Of a DNA stretch of 64,000 nucleotides, positions 1 through 10,813 are shown piece by piece. Made by a program: the position numbers and the translations under genes. How positions within the stretch are numbered: the first letter of the stretch is position 1; each line of letters starts with the position of its first letter. Below the pieces are notes generated by a model that was given only the letters and a program-made list of their open reading frames with translations, did not search any database and was not told where the DNA came from. Source of the stretch: Malaya genurostris (Eukaryota; Arthropoda; Insecta; Diptera; Culicidae); NCBI RefSeq assembly GCF_030247185.1, contig NC_080570.1, positions 161,794,882 to 161,858,881 on the forward strand. The letters are read 5' to 3'.

Positions 1-783
1 ATGGCGTATCTGAACGCGGTTTCAGCACATTTTATTATCAACATAATCAGGCAATTATCATAAATTCAATATTATAGTCGACGAAATTTCTCCCTCTCCC
101 TCCCCAGGGCTCCGGTTTTCTTTCATACTCTAGCTAAGAGCTTGGTTTTTCTCTGTCCAGATTTCGGAGGGGGTGCTTCATAGCGAACCGACGACCGGAA
201 TGACTTGTAATGAAAAATGTAGTCCCATCTCATGAATTATGCGCTTATTGTTAATACCCGTAAAATGAAGAACGCTATGTCTTTGTTATCAAGCGATTTG
301 CCATCGCCATCAGGAATGAGTTGAGCTTAATGAGTAATGTTATTTTTATTTTATTAGCGATAAATCTATTCCGTTTCATTTCGCCCTGTTGAGGAGGGCA
401 CTCTTTTTTCGCCTATCGGGCTAATTATGATTGCCATCGACGGGGAACGCTGGCAAATAAATCATCTCACGTGCAGGTGCTGTGCCGGATATTTTTTTTT
501 CTTATTCAATCCCAGAGGTTGGAATTTTTTTCTTTTTTTTTTGGTTAGCGAGTACATAACATCTGCAGCAATCTCACGGTTCCGTTCGATCATTGCGTAG
601 GAGTGGACGAGGAAGCTCAGTTTGTTATCGGGTAGGGCCTCCAAGCCACTTGCGGAGTTGACGCTAGCAAAAGTAAAAATCGATTGGGGGAGCGGTTTCG
701 GTGAGAAAAAGTAAACACTCGAGTTTTGCTTCTGTTTGCCTTCTTTTCATGTTGTTTACACCAGTTGAATGTTGTGTTGACTG
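1..783. other. Unassigned AT-rich DNA
   Basis: No coding region, terminal repeat or known element is recognisable. Only T-rich homopolymer runs around 490-545 stand out. Confidence 0.5.
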
Positions 784-1275
784 TTTTTTCATAATCTGTT
801 TATTTGACACGGCTGAAGGCCTGTACAACTCAGATCCGGATTATCGTGTCACAACCAATTTATAGACGATGCTTGAAATTGCCCAGAAACTTGGTTCTCT
901 CACTGAGACGGGGAGATGTTCCAAGTCCCATGGTGGTATCTTCATCTTAACTCTATCTAGAATAACCAAGGAGGGTACAGAAGATTCCATTTTTTCCTTA
1001 TATTCCTCCAATTTAAGTTCCTTAAGATTGAGAAGTACTGGGCTATCCTGCTTCATGATAGCCCAGTACTTCTCAATTAGTCACAGTTCCGGAGCGTTTG
1101 GATGATTTAAGTCCATCGCCACGAAGTTGACCTCAGTAGCCTTGTACCATTTAAAAACGTGTTTCAAGTCATGGTACGAGGCTAAATCCTACCAGAAATG
1201 TGTAGGACCATTATGTGGTTTCTAGAAGTGGAAGTAGCGCTTTTCATATGAGGAAATTACTTGCCCTAACCTTCA
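784..1275 (-). pseudogene. Relic of a DD37E (ITm) transposase, C-terminal part
   Basis: Read on the minus strand, 1130-1275 gives a decayed segment matching the 'FWLDLASCHYSKD..KWYKA' region of other relics in this window (55.4, 59.1 and 60.6 kb), which surrounds the second catalytic Asp. Further along comes 'PEL..IEKYWAIMKQ', which contains the third catalytic residue, Glu. Frameshifts and stops make it non-functional. The part from 784 to 1026 is open (about 70 codons) but I do not recognise its sequence, so the 3' limit is uncertain. Confidence 0.55.
1027..1077. repeat. Perfect 21-bp hairpin inside the transposase relic
   Basis: The arms at 1027-1047 and 1057-1077 are exact reverse complements with a 9-base loop. 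The arm encodes 'IEKYWAI' on the minus strand, so a piece of transposase coding sequence was copied in inverted orientation. Confidence 0.85.
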
Positions 1276-1896
1276 TCTTAACCCTCTAATAAGTGAAACA
1301 AGGGAATGAAAGACTAGAAACTAGATTGTGGAACTGAATTCAGTTCCTTAAATCAGGTTCGGAATTCAAAACAGAATTTGTAAAAATAATTTCATGAACT
1401 GAATTTTTGATTTTGAATTCTGAATCGTAATTTCGAAACTGTATAATTCCAACATTCCGAATTTAGTTCCGATTCTGACCCAGAATTTAGGTTCTAGTGT
1501 GGATAAATAAATAATGGTTAGAGGAACTCATCAGTTGTAAGCATCGGATATCATATCACTTCGTTTTAGAACCATGAAAATACTCCCAAAGAACTGGGTA
1601 TGAAAATCTACAAAAAACAACTACAGGTTGAGATTGAAAACCGTGTGAAATTTTTATGCACATAATCGATCATAAAATTGCAATACGGCATTAGTTGATT
1701 CTTGCCTTGGCTGTTTCAACTAAAAAGTTCCTTGGTTCAACCAACACTTCTGCTGATTCATTCATAATCAGGTTGTTGAAAAATTAGTTGTTAATTTAAG
1801 TTTTCAGAAGATCCTGTCCAAAATTTTACAAACAAATAAACTGGATAAGATGTTTAAAATGTGATAAAAGTAACTCTTACGCTGTGCCAATACATT
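1276..1896. other. Unassigned AT-rich DNA
   Basis: I see no ORF or terminal repeats here. Short GAATTC/TTCAGTTCC-like motifs recur at 1335-1500, consistent with a decayed simple repeat. Confidence 0.4.
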
Positions 1897-1898
1897 TA

Positions 1899-2839
1899 CA
1901 GGGTCCGGCACTCGCAGTGTAACCAATTAAAAAGGCCATAAATTCAGTTTGGAAAATTACTTTTACTTAATTCAAAGTACAAAATGTGTAAAAATAATAC
2001 AAAATTCAGAATCAATTCACTTTTGCTCGATATGACCACATTTTGCCTTGACTTGATGACTTGAGAGAGCGAAGGAGTTGCTTCGTTTGGCCGAAAGCGG
2101 TCAATTTCCGAACATTGTATTTTCTGACGAGAAAATTTTTCCAATTGAGCAATTCGTAAACTCTCAAAACGATAGGTTTTACTTGACCGACCGTTCATAC
2201 GAGAATTTGAGTCATCGATTGGCCACCAGGAGGCAGCACCCGCAACAGATAATGGTTTGGGCCGCTGTAACCGCAGATGGGCGCTCTCCAATCGTTTTCA
2301 TCGAGCCTGGCGTCAAGGTAAATGCGACATATTATCGGGAAAGTATTCTGGAGGTTGCTTTGAAGCCGTGGGAAGACAAACATCTCGGTGGCAGACCATG
2401 GACGTTTCAGCAGGACTCGGCACCGTCACACAAAGCTCGAGTGAACCAAGAATGGCTGAAAAACAACGTTCCGAACTTCATCACGTCCACAAAATGGCTC
2501 TCGAATTCACCAGATGCGAATCCAATGGATTATTCTCTTCGGGCCATTTTGGAGAGCAAAGTCCGAACTAAAAGATACACCAGTCTCGAGGCGCTGAAAA
2601 AAGTTATTGTCCGCGAGTGGGCCAAAATACCTGCAAGTCACATTCGGCCAAACGAAGCAACTCCTTCGCTCTCTCAAGTCATCAAGTCAAAGCAAAAGGT
2701 GGTCATATCGAGCAAAAGTGAATTGATTCTGAATTTTGTATTATTTTTACACATTTTGTACTTTGAATTAAGTAAAAGTAATTTTCCAAACTGAATTTAT
2801 GGCTTTTTTAATTGGTTACACTTCGAGTGCCGGACCCTG
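1899..2839 (+). mobile_element. Tc1/mariner element, DD37D type, with 197-bp terminal inverted repeats
   Basis: The element starts CAGGGTCCGGCAC and ends with its reverse complement, flanked by TA at 1897-1898 and 2840-2841. The inverted repeats are far longer than normal: 1899-2095 pairs with 2643-2839 with few mismatches. Tc1/mariner elements insert at TA, so the borders look complete. The interior holds only the catalytic half of the transposase, and the helix-turn-helix half is replaced by the inverted copy of the right end. It is therefore a deletion derivative that could move only with help in trans. Confidence 0.85.
2078..2670 (+). pseudogene. DD37D transposase, catalytic domain only
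   Basis: The frame is open from inside the left inverted repeat. Motifs in order are 'VFSDEKIF' (first Asp), 'MVWAAVTADGRSP', 'TFQQDSAPSHKA' (second Asp) and 'SPDANPMDYSL'. Thirty-seven residues separate the second Asp from the Asp of NPMD, which defines the DD37D (maT-like) group of ITm transposases. No start codon or DNA-binding domain precedes it. The frame continues into the right inverted repeat, so those last residues are probably non-native. The catalytic triad is retained, but the protein could not bind its termini alone. Confidence 0.8.
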
Positions 2840-2841
2840 TA

Positions 2842-3185
2842 TTTGAGCTACGTTGAAAATGAAACATTCGATTTCTTGTTTTATTTTTAATTTAAACGAA
2901 TCTTGCAAAAATGTCTTCAAATGTTTTTCACGAATACCATTAATAAACACGTTTTAAAATCTTCCAAGACAATATTCTCGAATGAAGTTAGCGACTGCAA
3001 TACACTTCAACATCAACATTCTCAAATGATATGATCTGAAGACAGACTTTTTTATACTTCGCTCATCATATTTTGAGTTACAACGGTTTAATGGAGGAGT
3101 ATTCTAACATGCATTCACTAATTTTGGTTATAATTCGTAAAATCGCTCAGAAAAAATAACTAATTTTTAGTTCAAATATTGATAA
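2842..3185. other. Unassigned AT-rich DNA
   Basis: No feature is recognised between the DD37D element and the LINE ORF1 element. Confidence 0.4.
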
Positions 3186-3186
3186 T

Positions 3187-4376
3187 TTGATTCTTTTTTT
3201 TTTTATTCAAAAGATATTTTATTCAGGCCTATTTGCGTACAAGCTTTACGTGGCCGATTTAGCTGAGTTTTTAAATAAAAAAATTTTTTTTGTATTGGAT
3301 CTCGTTGTCACCCTTTTTCTAGGGGGAGAGGAGCTTCCATTTTCCTCCTGCGAGGATAGAGGGGCACTTCGTTCGTGGTTCGTCTCGTCATCCATTGCCG
3401 CATCGGTGGTATTGTTGTTGATTTCGTTGCTGGTTGCTGTAGATGCGCTTTGTTGTACATTGTTTGCAGTTGCTGGTTGGTTGGATGGTAAGCTGTTAAC
3501 TGCAGCTGGTGTACTTTGTTCTATAGGGGATACGTTGGATGGTTTCGTTGAAGAGGATGCTTCACTGTTGTTGGTGACTGTCACAGGTGTACTGGGGTTG
3601 CTTGGGGTTGTGAAGGAAGCACCGTTGTCCTTTGGTATAGTTGTCTCCTTGTCCGGTTTATCACATGGCTTACCGTAGTGAACAGCTTTTTGGCAATATT
3701 GACATGTGGCCATCTGATTGTCATAGGTAACAAGTGATTTGCACGGTATTCTTGTATCCTGACCGAATGTCACATAAGAAGGTATAGGCCTCCTCAAGCG
3801 CATGCGTAATAAACGTACGCCATTTGGAATACCGGGAAAAAATTCCTCCACTTTTCATCTTCGATAGAGAGAATCTCTCCGTATTGGGACATAGTTTTGC
3901 GAATATAAGAACCGTTGACGCTTGAGAGAAGATCATGCACACGCACTTCTATAGCACTATCTTCCATATATACTGGAATGTTGTACTTGATATTTTCATG
4001 CTCCACATAGTGTACATTATTATTGTCTTTAGCGAATTGAATTGCATCCAACTCTTTATAGAACTGGATATAAACAACATTATTGGTCTTATTGCATTGG
4101 AGTAAATGCACACGTTTAATGTCAAGATTCATTTGCTCCTTAAGCAAACCTTCAAGTTCTCGTATCGAAGGTCGAATTTTGCACTGTCTGAAGTCAACAA
4201 TAATTGTATTCTTTCGTACCGACGGTAGCTTCTGTTCATTTGGTTCACTCATTTTCGAGGTCTATTGTTCACTACACAATACTGTACTTGGTTTCTTCTG
4301 TCCCCAACGTAAGCGGTTTTGTTTGTCGACTGACTTGGATGAGATGTAAACCCGAACTGAATTTGATTCTTATTAA
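3187..4376 (-). mobile_element. LINE-derived element carrying ORF1 only
   Basis: On the minus strand there is about 120 bp of leader, one gag-like ORF1, about 55 bp of 3' sequence with AATAAA-like signals (complement near 3210-3225) and an A-rich tail (the T-run at 3193-3204 of the plus strand). No endonuclease or reverse transcriptase follows. Either it is a LINE with ORF2 removed, or a HAL1-like ORF1-only retroelement mobilised by another LINE. The 5' limit is approximate. Confidence 0.6.
3246..4252 (-). pseudogene. LINE ORF1 (gag-like nucleic-acid-binding protein), one frameshift
   Basis: It begins with ATG at 4252 (MSEPNEQKLPSV...). An RRM-like N-terminal part of about 135 residues reads in one frame to about 3850. 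There it continues in another frame as 'FFPGIPNGVRLLRMRLRRPI'; the shift lies by a run of six T. A zinc knuckle follows, 'CQYCQKAVHYGKPC' (C-x2-C-x4-H-x4-C). The C-terminus is long and low-complexity, rich in Ser, Thr, Asn and Pro, and ends in a basic stretch. ORF1 proteins of this type coat LINE RNA. Undoing the single frameshift would give roughly 335 residues. Confidence 0.7.
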
Positions 4377-4695
4377 TTATTGAAAATAACGGGGTAGAGT
4401 ATAGTGTAATAGGTTAGTCGATGTCTTTTCATGTAGCGCCCCTGGGTTGTATTCCTAATCCAAGTATTTCTGGTACGAAAAGGTGAATGACCTTGAGGTT
4501 AAAACCTCAATTGTAAAATGAAATTTGTTATCCCTTTATCAACACAATCATACCATACTTCAACAAAAACATTATTATTAGTGGTATGATAATGCCTTTC
4601 TCTTGTCTCTTACACAATCTCATTAAAACCATTCAGTCAATTTGCTCTTCCCAACCGTAAAAAACGAATGGTTTGCCATACTGAAGACGTGTGCA
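4377..4695. other. Unassigned AT-rich DNA
   Basis: Nothing coding is seen. It lies between the ORF1 element and a LINE-type 3' tail. Confidence 0.4.
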
Positions 4696-4736
4696 AGGCG
4701 AACGACCGGAAAGGTTAAAGCCGAAGTAAAATAAAG
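4696..4736 (+). repeat. LINE-type 3' tail (CCGG / GGTTAAA / AATAAA)
   Basis: The order GACCGGAAAGGTTAAAGCCG followed by AAAATAAAG matches three other tails in the window (minus strand near 19050, plus near 36610, minus near 60815). They look like 3' ends of severely truncated LINE or SINE copies. Confidence 0.5.
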
Positions 4737-5165
4737 ACTAGGGAAAGTCTGATGACTTGTGAACAATTTCTGGAATTACTCAGGATAATTCACCAGTTGT
4801 TCTAAACTGTTGGCAATGAAAACCGTACGGATTTTTGTAGGGTTCGAAGCTGACAAATTTCAACCAATAGCTTTCAAAACCAATTTAATGTCATTTTTTC
4901 AGGTTTGTCTACAGATTTGCAAACATTCCTCTGGTTTCCTTCCTGCTTCCATGTCGTAAAAGGTGACAACCGCAGGAATGCTTTTTTCCTTCATTTTGCA
5001 GATTTTTCCAACATTTTACGTCATATATTTTACTTCATTATCTTTTCATTTAACCAAACATTTTTTTAAATAAATTCTCAAAATTGATCTCTTATCTATT
5101 TCCACCTAGCTTCTGAGAATAGGTTTGCTTGGTATTTTTGTCTTTCTCATAAAGAAAAGTTATGC
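4737..5165. other. Unassigned DNA with dispersed-repeat fragments
   Basis: A short segment around 4940-4990 (TTCCATGTCGTAAAAGG) recurs near 34625, 42065 and 43275, so it belongs to a dispersed repeat. Otherwise nothing is recognised. Confidence 0.4.
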
Positions 5166-5169
5166 TAGC

Positions 5170-5400
5170 ACTGTGATAACCGACTTTTGAACCGAGGCCT
5201 AAGTGTCATATACCATTCGACTCAGTACGTCGAGTATGCAAAATGTCCGTGATATGTACAAAAAAACTTGTCGAAATCGATTCAGCTATCTCAGAGAAAA
5301 TTTCGCGGCAAAAAAAAAACTCGAAAGGTGCACGCACGCGCGCACACACACACACACAGACATTTTCCGATCTCGTCGAGCTGAGTCGATTGGTATACAA
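5170..5400. repeat. Inverted-repeat element with internal CA microsatellite
   Basis: The left arm (AACCGA...ATACCATTCGACTCAG near 5180-5225) and right arm (CTGAGTCGATTGGTATAC near 5379-5396) are inverted relatives. Between them lies GCACGCACGCGCGCACACAC... at 5331-5359. Parts of the same family occur at 18700-18880 and 53345-53395. It resembles a MITE; no clear target duplication is seen. Confidence 0.5.
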
Positions 5401-5409
5401 CGAAAACGG

Positions 5410-5455
5410 ATCATTTCGCCGAAGAGGTCATTTCACCAAAAGGGTAATTTCGTTT
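5410..5455 (+). repeat. Short relic of the 'TTCGCCGAA' repeat
   Basis: Three degenerate units of the ATTTCGCCGAA motif are present. The same motif builds the arms of the foldback-like element at 53.9-55.1 kb. Confidence 0.5.
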
Positions 5456-5857
5456 ACATCACATAATGAATTAGAAATACAGAAATACAATTAGAAATTA
5501 CAGGATTTTTTCTTCTTCCATAGATCAATGTATTGAATGAGTACACGGTTAAAATAAAATACCCATTTATGAACACAACAAATTCACGCTGTCAAAAGTT
5601 GGGTACTTTTTTACATAAACCTGGTGAAATATTTCCCATATCCACATTGCTGGTCAACTAAATAAATGGGTCAAATAATACGCATAAGTGATTGAAAAAA
5701 TGATTGAGTGATTTTAGAAAGCTAGAGAACGAGTCTCTAGTAATCATCAGAATTAGTGCAGAGCTTGCTTATTTGTCATGTATGAGCAAGTTCTAATATC
5801 AATCTAATTAAGGTTTCGATTTGTTATGTTTGACGGGGGGGTTAGACTCTAAATGAT
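5456..5857. other. Unassigned AT-rich DNA
   Basis: No ORF, terminal repeat or family member is recognised. Confidence 0.4.
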
Positions 5858-6538
5858 GAAAAAAATCATTAATTTGCCAACTTTTTTCAGAACTATCGTT
5901 CAACAAAATAAATTCAAATATTTTGTATAATAAAAAGCATCATTCGAACAACATTTTGTAATATTTTCGTTGAAAAATATTGAGAAATAAGTCGTTGAAG
6001 AGATACTTCTTAAAAATCATGATTTGCGGTGTTCACTGTATCTCAGCGCAGACTAATCAGAAGTGAACAAATCAAAGTAGCATAGTTAGAGCAGAAGTTT
6101 TTGTAGACCCCAACGTTTCTGTTTGATTTTTTTTTAATTTTTTGAATTTTTGGTGGTTGTGAAAACTACAATTTTTCACGAAAAAAATGACGATGGACAC
6201 GGATTTTCAAAACCTGCTTTCGATAAAAACGCGTTTCCAGTTTATAGTCTATAAAATCGAACGAAACATTCTCAAAAAGCCATATTTTTCCTTTTGAATG
6301 AAGCATTTCGAGAATGTTTTGTCAAGTTTTTAAGTCAATCGAAGCAGGCCAGTGTGCGCAGCTCTTATTTCTTCGTAGTATGACATCGGCAAAGATAAAG
6401 GCCCATAACTTGCTGAGTTTTGTTCCGATAAGCTTTAAAATTTCACAGAATATTCTTGAAATGTTTTACTATCAGAAAATAGAAAGAAAATAATAAACAA
6501 TTTTTCAAAAGTGTTAGACCCTACCCGCCCCTAAATTG
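5858..6538 (+). repeat. Dispersed repeat family R1, copy 1
   Basis: It shares an extended collinear block with 21140-22015 and an inverted part with 12225-12605. All copies contain GTAGACCCCAACGTTTCTG-type and GATGGACACGGA-type modules and end at GTTAGACCCTACCCGCCCC or a decayed version. Copy 1 lacks about 115 bp in the middle relative to copy 2. No protein is encoded. Confidence 0.7.
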
Positions 6539-7111
6539 AGAATATCTCGGCTTGTATCGAACCCAGTAACATTATTTATTCTCCATGCTATCGAAAATAT
6601 GATCAGCACTTTACGATTAAATTTTCAGTAGTGTGAAATAACCACAATTAACTCAAAATTAAAGTTTTTTAAAATACTTGATTTAAAAACAGCTTTAAAG
6701 TGATATTCACTGCCAAAAACAGGCGCTCAAAATTTCAACCGCATGAATTAAACGAACCATCGCACAAAGCGTAGCGTGCAAAACCGACACATAGAAATTC
6801 AGAATATTTTCAGTGACTAGATACAGTGGGCTTACGACAGTTGTAGAATTCTTAAAATCCAAGATGGCGGCTTTCGGTTAGTGGATATACTTCTAAATCG
6901 CTATATAAATTGTATTTTCAAGACGGGTTTGACAAGTAAGATATTGAAATTATTGTCATATCAATTCCTAACTTGAATTTATGGCGTTTTCGTTTTTTAA
7001 GTGTTTTGCATCTCGAAAAAAATTGAAATATATCGACTCTTGAGACTTGGAAAAAATTTGAGATTTTTGAAATGGAAAAAAAAAATTAATGACAAATCTC
7101 GATGAACATTA
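6539..7111. other. Unassigned AT-rich DNA
   Basis: Nothing is supported here beyond AT-rich sequence. Confidence 0.4.
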
Positions 7112-7338
7112 GAAAAGGTCCCAAGTGCAAGTGACAGTTTCTCTTGGTTTACTTTCTCCTTCAATTATTACGGCAAATTCCAGTAATTTCCAACAAATTC
7201 TACAGTGCATATCGAAAGTTGATGGTTTTTGCTATTATCCTATGTAAAGTGTTAGATGGAAAGATTGCAGATTGGACCGTAATACTCGAAAGAGAAAGTA
7301 AACAAAAAGAAACTGTCATTTGCACTTAGGACCTTTCC
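7112..7338. mobile_element. MITE, about 227 bp, with 60-bp imperfect inverted repeats
   Basis: The left arm, starting AAAAGGTCCCAAGTGCAAG, pairs with the right arm ending CTTAGGACCTTTCC over about 60 bp with scattered mismatches, leaving about 100 bp between the arms. It has no ORF of its own. The target duplication is not obvious, so the superfamily is unassigned. Confidence 0.6.
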
Positions 7339-8100
7339 TCGTGTTTGTCTTCAAATTTCTTAGAATTGCATGAAACGATGAGATCTGGTGTTATTTTGAA
7401 ATATTTTTTTTTGAAATTTTAAGACATGTGACAACAAAAAAACTCCATTTCAGAAATCTCCAAGTCCCAGACCTCGACGTTTCATGCCATTTCAAGACTT
7501 TTGGCATAAAACAAAATTCGATTTCGGAAATCTCGCCAAGATCGAAAATGTTCAAACTTCGTCCGCTGGGCGGAACTCCTTACCCATATCCGATTTAGCT
7601 CAAATTTTGTATAGGAACTTTTTTTGAGGTGCTTAAACGAAAGTGAAGATATCCTCGAAATATTGGCACCCTAATATACAGCTTCTAGTAACAACAAATG
7701 TTGGACTAACATCCCTTCCAATTCCATAGTCGACATAATTTCAGGCCTGACCCGGGCCGGTACTGATAGATGAATTCTAGGGTGCACATCAGTTCATGTT
7801 GAACTGTTATGTGTCATTACTGATGAAGTCCTGGACGTAAACAATTTTAGTGGACATAGTGGTTGTTTTTAGCTAGTAGTCATCCAGGGGTTTGTTTTCA
7901 AGTATTCTACTTAAACCAAGCACGTCTGACTGTTTATGCTTAGTTTTAATTTTACGTTTCGTTTAATCAAAGGACTCAAATATTAATAGTTTTTACCGAT
8001 TTGTTTTAAAAATTTTCGAATTTCAAATTTAATAAAAAATGAAACCCTTCAAAAGTTATTTTTAGCACGCCTTAACTTCTTTAAAGGCAGGATACAGTCA
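7339..8100. other. Mosaic of decayed dispersed repeats
   Basis: The section 7440-7500 (GACGTTTCATGCCATTTC) is related to segments near 13575, 38960 and 43510. The section 7760-7850 belongs to the 'GTTCAT..TGAACTG' family found also near 13750, 51230 and 53230. No gene is seen. Confidence 0.4.
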
Positions 8101-9039
8101 CTCGAAAATTTGTCCTATTATCGCTGGTCTGCAGCAAACAATAAACAGCTTCCAGAACGACTCGTGTTATTCACAGCTCTTAAGCTTAGCAAATTTTTCC
8201 TAAAATCTTCAACATATTTTCCTATAATTCAATTCCAGCGCTTCTTTGGATGGTTCACTTCTCCCCAGATTCAGCAAAACAGCGACAAAAAGCCACTCGC
8301 CACTTTCACTTTGTCAAGTCAAAGTCTTGTCAATTTGCACGCGGTTTCTCAGTTCTTTTTTGTGGCTTTTTCTGCTTTTTCCACTGCGGTAAAATCACAA
8401 ATCCATCCCAGAGCGACAGGTATTTTTCAGAGAGACGGTTAATTTAAGGCCCACTGAGAACTTTAGACGGCGCCGATGCAGCCCCGTACCGAAGAATGTT
8501 TCTCTCCAATGAAAGTTCAATAATGGATTCTACAAATTGGTTTAAGCTTCACTAATAGGGTTTTTGTTTACGTGATGGTTTTCAGCAGAGTCTTTGATTA
8601 CCTTTGTCTGTGTAGTGCAGCGTGTGACCAGTTCACATGCTACAGGAAATTTTCTGATTTGAGGAATCTTGTGCCAACTACCAACCTCAGCATTATGGAG
8701 TCGTGTTGTTCAGCCACAGTAGCCATGGAAACGAGTTTTTTTTTGTTTGTCTGAAGATAAATATCCGCTGAAAAGTTTCGACGGCAGGCGAAACGTAGAA
8801 AAAATATACTCACCCAAAAATCAATCATTTATCAATTTTTTTTCGATCCGAAACGATAAACAGAATCCTACAATCGTTAAATGAGCATTCAGCCTTGATG
8901 TGTTCCAGTAATCGAAATATTTCTATAGCAAAGCCTCCCCCGCCTCTAAATATTACGCATCGATAATCGAATTGTTGCTGTTATTATTGTCACACTTTAC
9001 CCGTTATACACACAATAAAATTTACTCCCACACTGTCGT
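8101..9039. other. Unassigned DNA
   Basis: Short open frames exist (110 codons at 8110-8442), but their codon content is ordinary AT-rich translation with no motif, conserved start or splice context. I see no feature. Confidence 0.4.
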
Positions 9040-9914
9040 ACGTACCTAAACACACCGTTCCGTTGTGGGAACGAACCTCTCACCGTAAATGCACTCACTT
9101 ATCCGGAAATTGAATTTATTTCTTGATGAATTGGTTTTTTCTATGTCTTCTTGCTACCTAACACCGGAATGTCGAGAGGAAATTATTTCATCAGTATTTA
9201 AACACTTTTATATTTGTTTGACATTAATTACGTTTTCCATTATTGTCGCCTTTGTTTTTTTTTCCTTCACTTCAACTAAGTTTATTATTCTCGCATCAAC
9301 CAAACACTTATCTGTTGCTCTGAAGAAAACCGGATGACAATTGAAGACTTCCCGGCTAACGCACTATCGAACGAACTACCGAACGGAATTGGAACCGGCA
9401 ACGCTGAACGCCAAGATCGTCACGGTGGCGTTTCGTTTCCCAAGAGTATCGTTTGGTAGCATTAGCAATTCCCGGCTGGTTTATTCTTCACCTTCTTACC
9501 CCTCCTCAACGGATCACACCGGGGCGCGACACGACGTGATGGGCTTGTTGCAGCAGGTGGGCGTCAGCAGTCCATGTCCACGGGCAGAGAGACACACCTT
9601 CCCATCAGAACCAAATATTCCACACAACGCGTATCCAACAAATCCGTTTTGCTGGCCTCGAACCTTCCGCGGAGAATTGTGCGACCGGACTGATGATCTA
9701 GTCGCAAGGAACAATACAATAAATATTTACTACACCACCGGAACGGAATCAGATGGACGGAATCTGCGCAGGTGCGGCGAAACGTTGGACCACGTGCTCC
9801 CGCTTCCGACGAAAGAGCCGAAGGTTTGTTTGATAACAGAACGAACTCGAGCCGGCATACGAAACGTTTCTTCCTGTATTTGTACGGATCGGATGAGAAA
9901 TTGACAACGAGATG
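9040..9914 (+). other. GC-richer segment, possible non-coding first exon
   Basis: Base composition rises relative to the flanks and the segment ends at a consensus splice donor, GAGATG|GTGAGT, with GT at 9915. The 187-codon frame 9341-9904 lacks an ATG and has no recognisable domain, so I do not call it a protein. It could be the 5' UTR exon of the membrane-protein gene 4.8 kb downstream or of another gene. Transcript evidence would decide. Confidence 0.25.
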
Positions 9915-10029
9915 GTGAGTTGATTTGCTCATCGCTGGCTGTGGCACAGCCAGGGGCGGGAGGGGAGTATAGATTAGAATAGAAACTGCAATTTCAGGTC
10001 TTGTGATCGAGAATGTGGTAAAATTCTGA

Positions 10030-10315
10030 AACTACTTCAGTCGCAGTTTAGGGACCAGCTGTGGTTTGGTCCACCGACGACAATTGATGCGTTTGATCCG
10101 AGCATTGCAAGCAAAACGGCCACAGTACACCGATAGACACGACATAGTAATTTTGCAACATGACAATGCTCGTCCACATGTTGCACAGCCGGTAAAACAT
10201 ACTTAGAAACGCTCAAATGGAAAGTCCTGCCCGACCCACCGTACAGCCCAGACATTGCTCCCTCCGATTACTATTTGTTCCATTCGATGAAGCATGGCCT
10301 TTTTTGATTCTATCC
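10030..10315 (+). pseudogene. Mariner (DD34D) transposase fragment, C-terminal
   Basis: Decayed frames read 'LQHDNARPHVAQ'-like, then 'YLETLKWKVLPDPPYSPDIAPSDYYLFHSMKH'. These are the second and third catalytic Asp regions of a mariner transposase. It lies immediately upstream of, and in the same orientation as, the larger mariner at 10326. No termini are seen. Confidence 0.7.
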
Positions 10316-10489
10316 TCGACCATTATCGGTAGTACAAATAAGTTCAGTTCGTTTTCAAAAGATGGCTCTGACTTTTATGAATATTGAACAGTAACAGCTG
10401 ATGTCGATAGTTTCAGTTTTTTAAAAAAGCTTGTTTTTCACTGTCTTAATTATGAGCGATAATTTTTACTTTTAAGAAAATATTTGTGC

Positions 10490-10800
10490 ATGTTTATGGT
10501 AATAATGCTTCAACTGATTAATCATGTAGGGAATGGTTTCGACGTTTCAAGAGCGGAGATTTCTCCGTTCGTAGACAGGTCTCACTCTGGACAACCAACA
10601 CAGCTCGAAGACAAACAGTTCAAGGCAGATGAAGATCCGAGTCAAACGTAAAAAGAGCTTGCAGAATCTGTGACTGGGAGTGACTCAACAAGTAGTTTCT
10701 GTACGATTAAAATCCACGGGAATGATTCAAACGCGAGGCAGTTGGGTGCCTTATGAATTGAAACCGAGAGACAAAGAAAGGGTCGAACTGTTACTAGGAA
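10490..10800 (+). pseudogene. Mariner transposase N-terminal fragment (helix-turn-helix)
   Basis: The reading 'VHVYGNNAST', then '..EWFRRFKSGDFSV', is the DNA-binding portion of mariner transposase. It contains stops and indels. It is the upstream half of the protein whose C-terminus is at 11744-12025. Confidence 0.6.
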
Positions 10801-10813
10801 TGAAAAATGGGTA

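Noticed and set aside
3187..3678. 163-codon plus-strand frame with hydrophobic stretches
   Set aside because: It is the antisense shadow of the LINE ORF1 C-terminus; its hydrophobicity mirrors Asn/Ser/Thr codons on the other strand.
8110..8442. 110-codon plus-strand frame
   Set aside because: No ATG-based start with a supporting domain; the second overlapping frame is equally open.
9341..9904. 187-codon open frame in a GC-rich segment
   Set aside because: No ATG start, no domain, and the composition alone explains the opening. Kept only as a possible non-coding exon.
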